NCBI GenBank assembly: GCA_947467605.1
Contig: CANIII010000023.1
Span: forward strand, 22,197-86,196
From: Acidobacteriota bacterium
GTDB taxonomy: Bacteria > Acidobacteriota > Vicinamibacteria > Vicinamibacterales > SCN-69-37
DNA: 64,000 nucleotides
Reading direction: 5' to 3'
This document shows positions 62,029 through 64,000 of this stretch, piece by piece (position 1 is the stretch's first letter; every line of letters starts with the position of its first letter). The position numbers and the translations under genes are program-made. The notes beneath the pieces were generated by a model. The model searched no databases and was not told the origin of the DNA. It saw nothing but the letters and a program-made list of their open reading frames with translations.

Positions 62029-64000
62029 CTACTGCCCTGCGCCGCCGCCCCTACCGCCGCCCGGCGCGGACGGAATGACGTAGTCGCGCGGGTAGTCAGC
62101 GTCGAGCAGGTACTTGACGAAATAATCCCACCGGCGCCGCATGATGTAGTTGCCCGGCGTATAGCCGTGGCCGGAGTTCACCACCATGATCAGGTCGAAT
62201 TCCTTGTTGGCCTTCGTCAGCGCGTCAGCGACGAGTAGCGTGTTGTACGGCGGCACGTTGTTGTCCATCGTGCCGTGGATCAGCAACAGATGGCCCTTCA
62301 GGCCCGCGGCCTGTGTCTGGGTGGCCTCGACTGAGTAGTTGTCGGTGCCATCGGCGTTCTTGACGAGCGGGCCCTGGTAGCGCTCGCCCCAATCGTCTTC
62401 GTACTGACGCTGATCGTGGTTGCCCGACTCAGAGATGCCCACCTTGAAGAAGTCGTTGTACGGCGCTCGCAGCAGCGCGTCGGCCGTGATGAATCCGCCA
62501 CCCGAGTGTCCCCACATGGCGGCCTTGTTGATGTCGATCCACGGATACTTTTTCGCGAGTTCCTTCATGCCGGCGATCTGATCGGGGATCGTGTTGTCGC
62601 GGCCCATCTTGCCGTAGTAGGCATCGGTGAACGACTTCGACCGGTTCGGTGTGCCGGTGCCGTCAATGCTGACGACGACGAAGCCGAGTTCGGCGAGCGC
62701 CTGTTTGTCGCCGCGCGCGGCGGTGAACGCGCGCGAGCCCACGCTACCCGACTGCGGACCGGGGTAGGCGTTGTTGATGATGGGGTACTTCTTGTTCGGA
62801 TCGAAATTCGTCGGCCGGAACAGCATGCCGAAGATCTCGTCTTTGCCATTGGCCGCCATCATCTTGATCTGCATTGGTGGCTTCCAGCCCGTCGCGAGCA
62901 GTTTGGAGATGTCGGCTTTCTCGAGCGGCATGATCAGCGCGCCCGTCGTGCCATCGCGGAGCGTCGTCTGCGGCGCCACATCCGGCTGCGAGAACGTGTC
63001 GATCACGTACTTGCCGTCAGGTGAAATCTGCGCGGTGTGCGTGCCGTTGTCGGGCGTGAGCGAGACGTTGTTTTTGCCGTCGAGGCCGATCTTGTAGAGA
63101 TGCGTGAAGTACGGGTCCTGCCCCGGCTCCTTGCCGACCGCGTCGTACCACATCGTGCGCGTCGCCTGATCGATCTTGGCAATGCGCGTGATCGGGCCGA
63201 CCCCGTTCGTGATCCGGTTCTTCAGGTTGCCGGTGGTGATGTCGTAGAGATACATCTGCGCCGTGTTGTCGCGCTGCGAGTACCAGAGTGCTTCACCCGT
63301 CGCCCAGAGGATCTGCCACTGCACGCGCGTCTGCACGTGCGTGTCGGCCGACTCGGTGAAGAGCGTCTTGACGGCGCCGGTCGCCACATCCGCGAGCTTC
63401 GCGACTGACGACCTGTGGTACCGATCGGTCGACACAAATCCGAGACGCGCGCCGTCGGGGCTCCACAGGTACTCGCCCATGTCGATGTTGTCTTCAGACA
63501 TCGCGCGGTGGTAGTCCGGCGCCATCTGGAGGCGCGTGATCTTGCCCGTCTCGACATCGATGATCGCGCGGCTGATCGTCGCCACGACCGTGTCGCCGGG
63601 CAGCGGATACTTCCACTGGCGCAGCACGGGATGTCCGCCATTGACCGGCGTTTCCACGAGGTACATGTCGCCGACGAGCCGCTCGTCCTGCTGCTGCGTG
63701 GCGATCTTCTTCCCGTCCGGCGACCACGCCAGCGACGGCGCCGCGCTCGTCGTCCAGCCGGCGTTGCTCGTCGCGTAGCCGAAGTCCTTGACACCGTCCG
63801 TCGTGAGCTGCCGCTCGGCACCAGTCGCAACGTCCTTGACCCACAGGTTCCAATCGCAGATGAAGAGCGCTTTGCTGCCGTCAGGCGACATCGACGGCGG
63901 CGGTGCGCCGCTCGTGCCGGTGACGTTCGGTCCACACGTCTTTGTGATCGCGACGCCGCCACCGCCACCACCTCGGCCGCCACCGCGACCGCCACCGCCC
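62029..64000 (-). CDS. S9-family peptidase, DPP-IV type (partial, N-terminus off window)
   Basis: At least 656 residues; the frame is open through the window edge. The N-terminal visible part begins with a glycine-rich insert (GGGRGGG runs) and then a beta-propeller region ('SPDGSKALFICDWNLWVKDV', 'ERQLTTDGVKDFGYATSNAG'). The C-terminal hydrolase domain has a complete triad: 'MWGHSGGGFITADALL' (Ser), 'IHGTMDNNVPP' (Asp), 'VVNSGHGYTPGNY' (His). It should cleave proline-containing dipeptides from peptides in the periplasm or outside. The C-terminus repeats the Gly-rich theme (GGGRGGGAGQ). Confidence 0.9.
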   Translation of the reverse strand, partial: GGGGRGGGRGGGGGGVAITKTCGPNVTGTSGAPPPSMSPDGSKALFICDWNLWVKDVATGAERQLTTDGVKDFGYATSNAGWTTSAAPSLAWSPDGKKIATQQQDERLVGDMYLVETPVNGGHPVLRQWKYPLPGDTVVATISRAIIDVETGKITRLQMAPDYHRAMSEDNIDMGEYLWSPDGARLGFVSTDRYHRSSVAKLADVATGAVKTLFTESADTHVQTRVQWQILWATGEALWYSQRDNTAQMYLYDITTGNLKNRITNGVGPITRIAKIDQATRTMWYDAVGKEPGQDPYFTHLYKIGLDGKNNVSLTPDNGTHTAQISPDGKYVIDTFSQPDVAPQTTLRDGTTGALIMPLEKADISKLLATGWKPPMQIKMMAANGKDEIFGMLFRPTNFDPNKKYPIINNAYPGPQSGSVGSRAFTAARGDKQALAELGFVVVSIDGTGTPNRSKSFTDAYYGKMGRDNTIPDQIAGMKELAKKYPWIDINKAAMWGHSGGGFITADALLRAPYNDFFKVGISESGNHDQRQYEDDWGERYQGPLVKNADGTDNYSVEATQTQAAGLKGHLLLIHGTMDNNVPPYNTLLVADALTKANKEFDLIMVVNSGHGYTPGNYIMRRRWDYFVKYLLDADYPRDYVIPSAPGGGRGGGAGQ

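Overview
The window is a dense, GC-rich bacterial chromosome segment with no RNA genes, insertion sequences, prophage or CRISPR array that I can see, and no stretch over 300 bases without a gene. The gene content points to Acidobacteriota, probably the Vicinamibacteria side of the phylum (inference). The reasons are a very large Oar-like TonB-dependent receptor followed by a protein of the acidobacterial VWFA-related family (TIGR03436), an ECF sigma gene overlapping a Ser/Thr kinase-TPR gene, the hopanoid-squalene genes hpnC-hpnD-hpnE, BNR-repeat and DPP-IV type exported proteins, and REP-like hairpins. Most proteins look like ordinary Gram-negative housekeeping or envelope functions.

Layout. 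1-4.9 kb: partial MMPL/RND exporter with a LolA-like partner (minus), divergent from AsmA-like and OmpA-like envelope genes. 4.9-7.5 kb: thioesterase, internally duplicated ThyX, peptide deformylase. 7.5-11.4 kb: small lipoprotein, aldo/keto reductase, lytic transglycosylase, outer-membrane barrel, and an exported receiver-like protein. 11.5-16.2 kb: kinase-TPR protein, a broken ECF sigma gene, and three tandem paralogous lipoproteins. 16.2-23.4 kb: LacD-type aldolase, TonB-dependent receptor, VWA protein, and a strong shared terminator. 23.4-28.2 kb: minus-strand run pduO-hpnC-hpnD-hpnE-thiI (cobalamin adenosylation, squalene from farnesyl-PP, tRNA thiolation). 28.2-33.3 kb: mutY-mutT pair, YgfZ, a hydrolase lacking its nucleophile serine, an orphan PntAA and an FHA protein. 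33.4-43.1 kb: DUF1801-like protein, diguanylate cyclase, MBL hydrolase, threonine dehydratase, SDR, degenerate malate-dehydrogenase-like protein, amber-interrupted glycosyltransferase, NYN-LOTUS protein, RpoE-like sigma factor, YjbQ-like protein, cold-shock protein. 43.1-53.5 kb: SUMF1-like protein, TPM protein, glycoside-hydrolase-like protein, methyltransferase, exported HEIAH protein, MutM, and a VOC protein with a histone-H1-like tail. 53.5-64 kb: BNR protein, SpoU methyltransferase, hydrolase, exported HpcH/HpaI-like protein, ABC transporter, a kinase gene truncated before its catalytic loop, and a partial DPP-IV type peptidase.

The most general signal is regulatory. At least twelve genes have a TANNAT-like -10 hexamer ending only 6-8 bases before the start codon, which suggests leaderless transcription is common here and fixes several start codons. 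At two divergent gene pairs the hexamer is nearly symmetric and could fire both ways. The other points worth checking are damaged or degenerate genes: ECF sigma, glycosyltransferase, kinase, MDH-like protein, hydrolase and one ThyX half.
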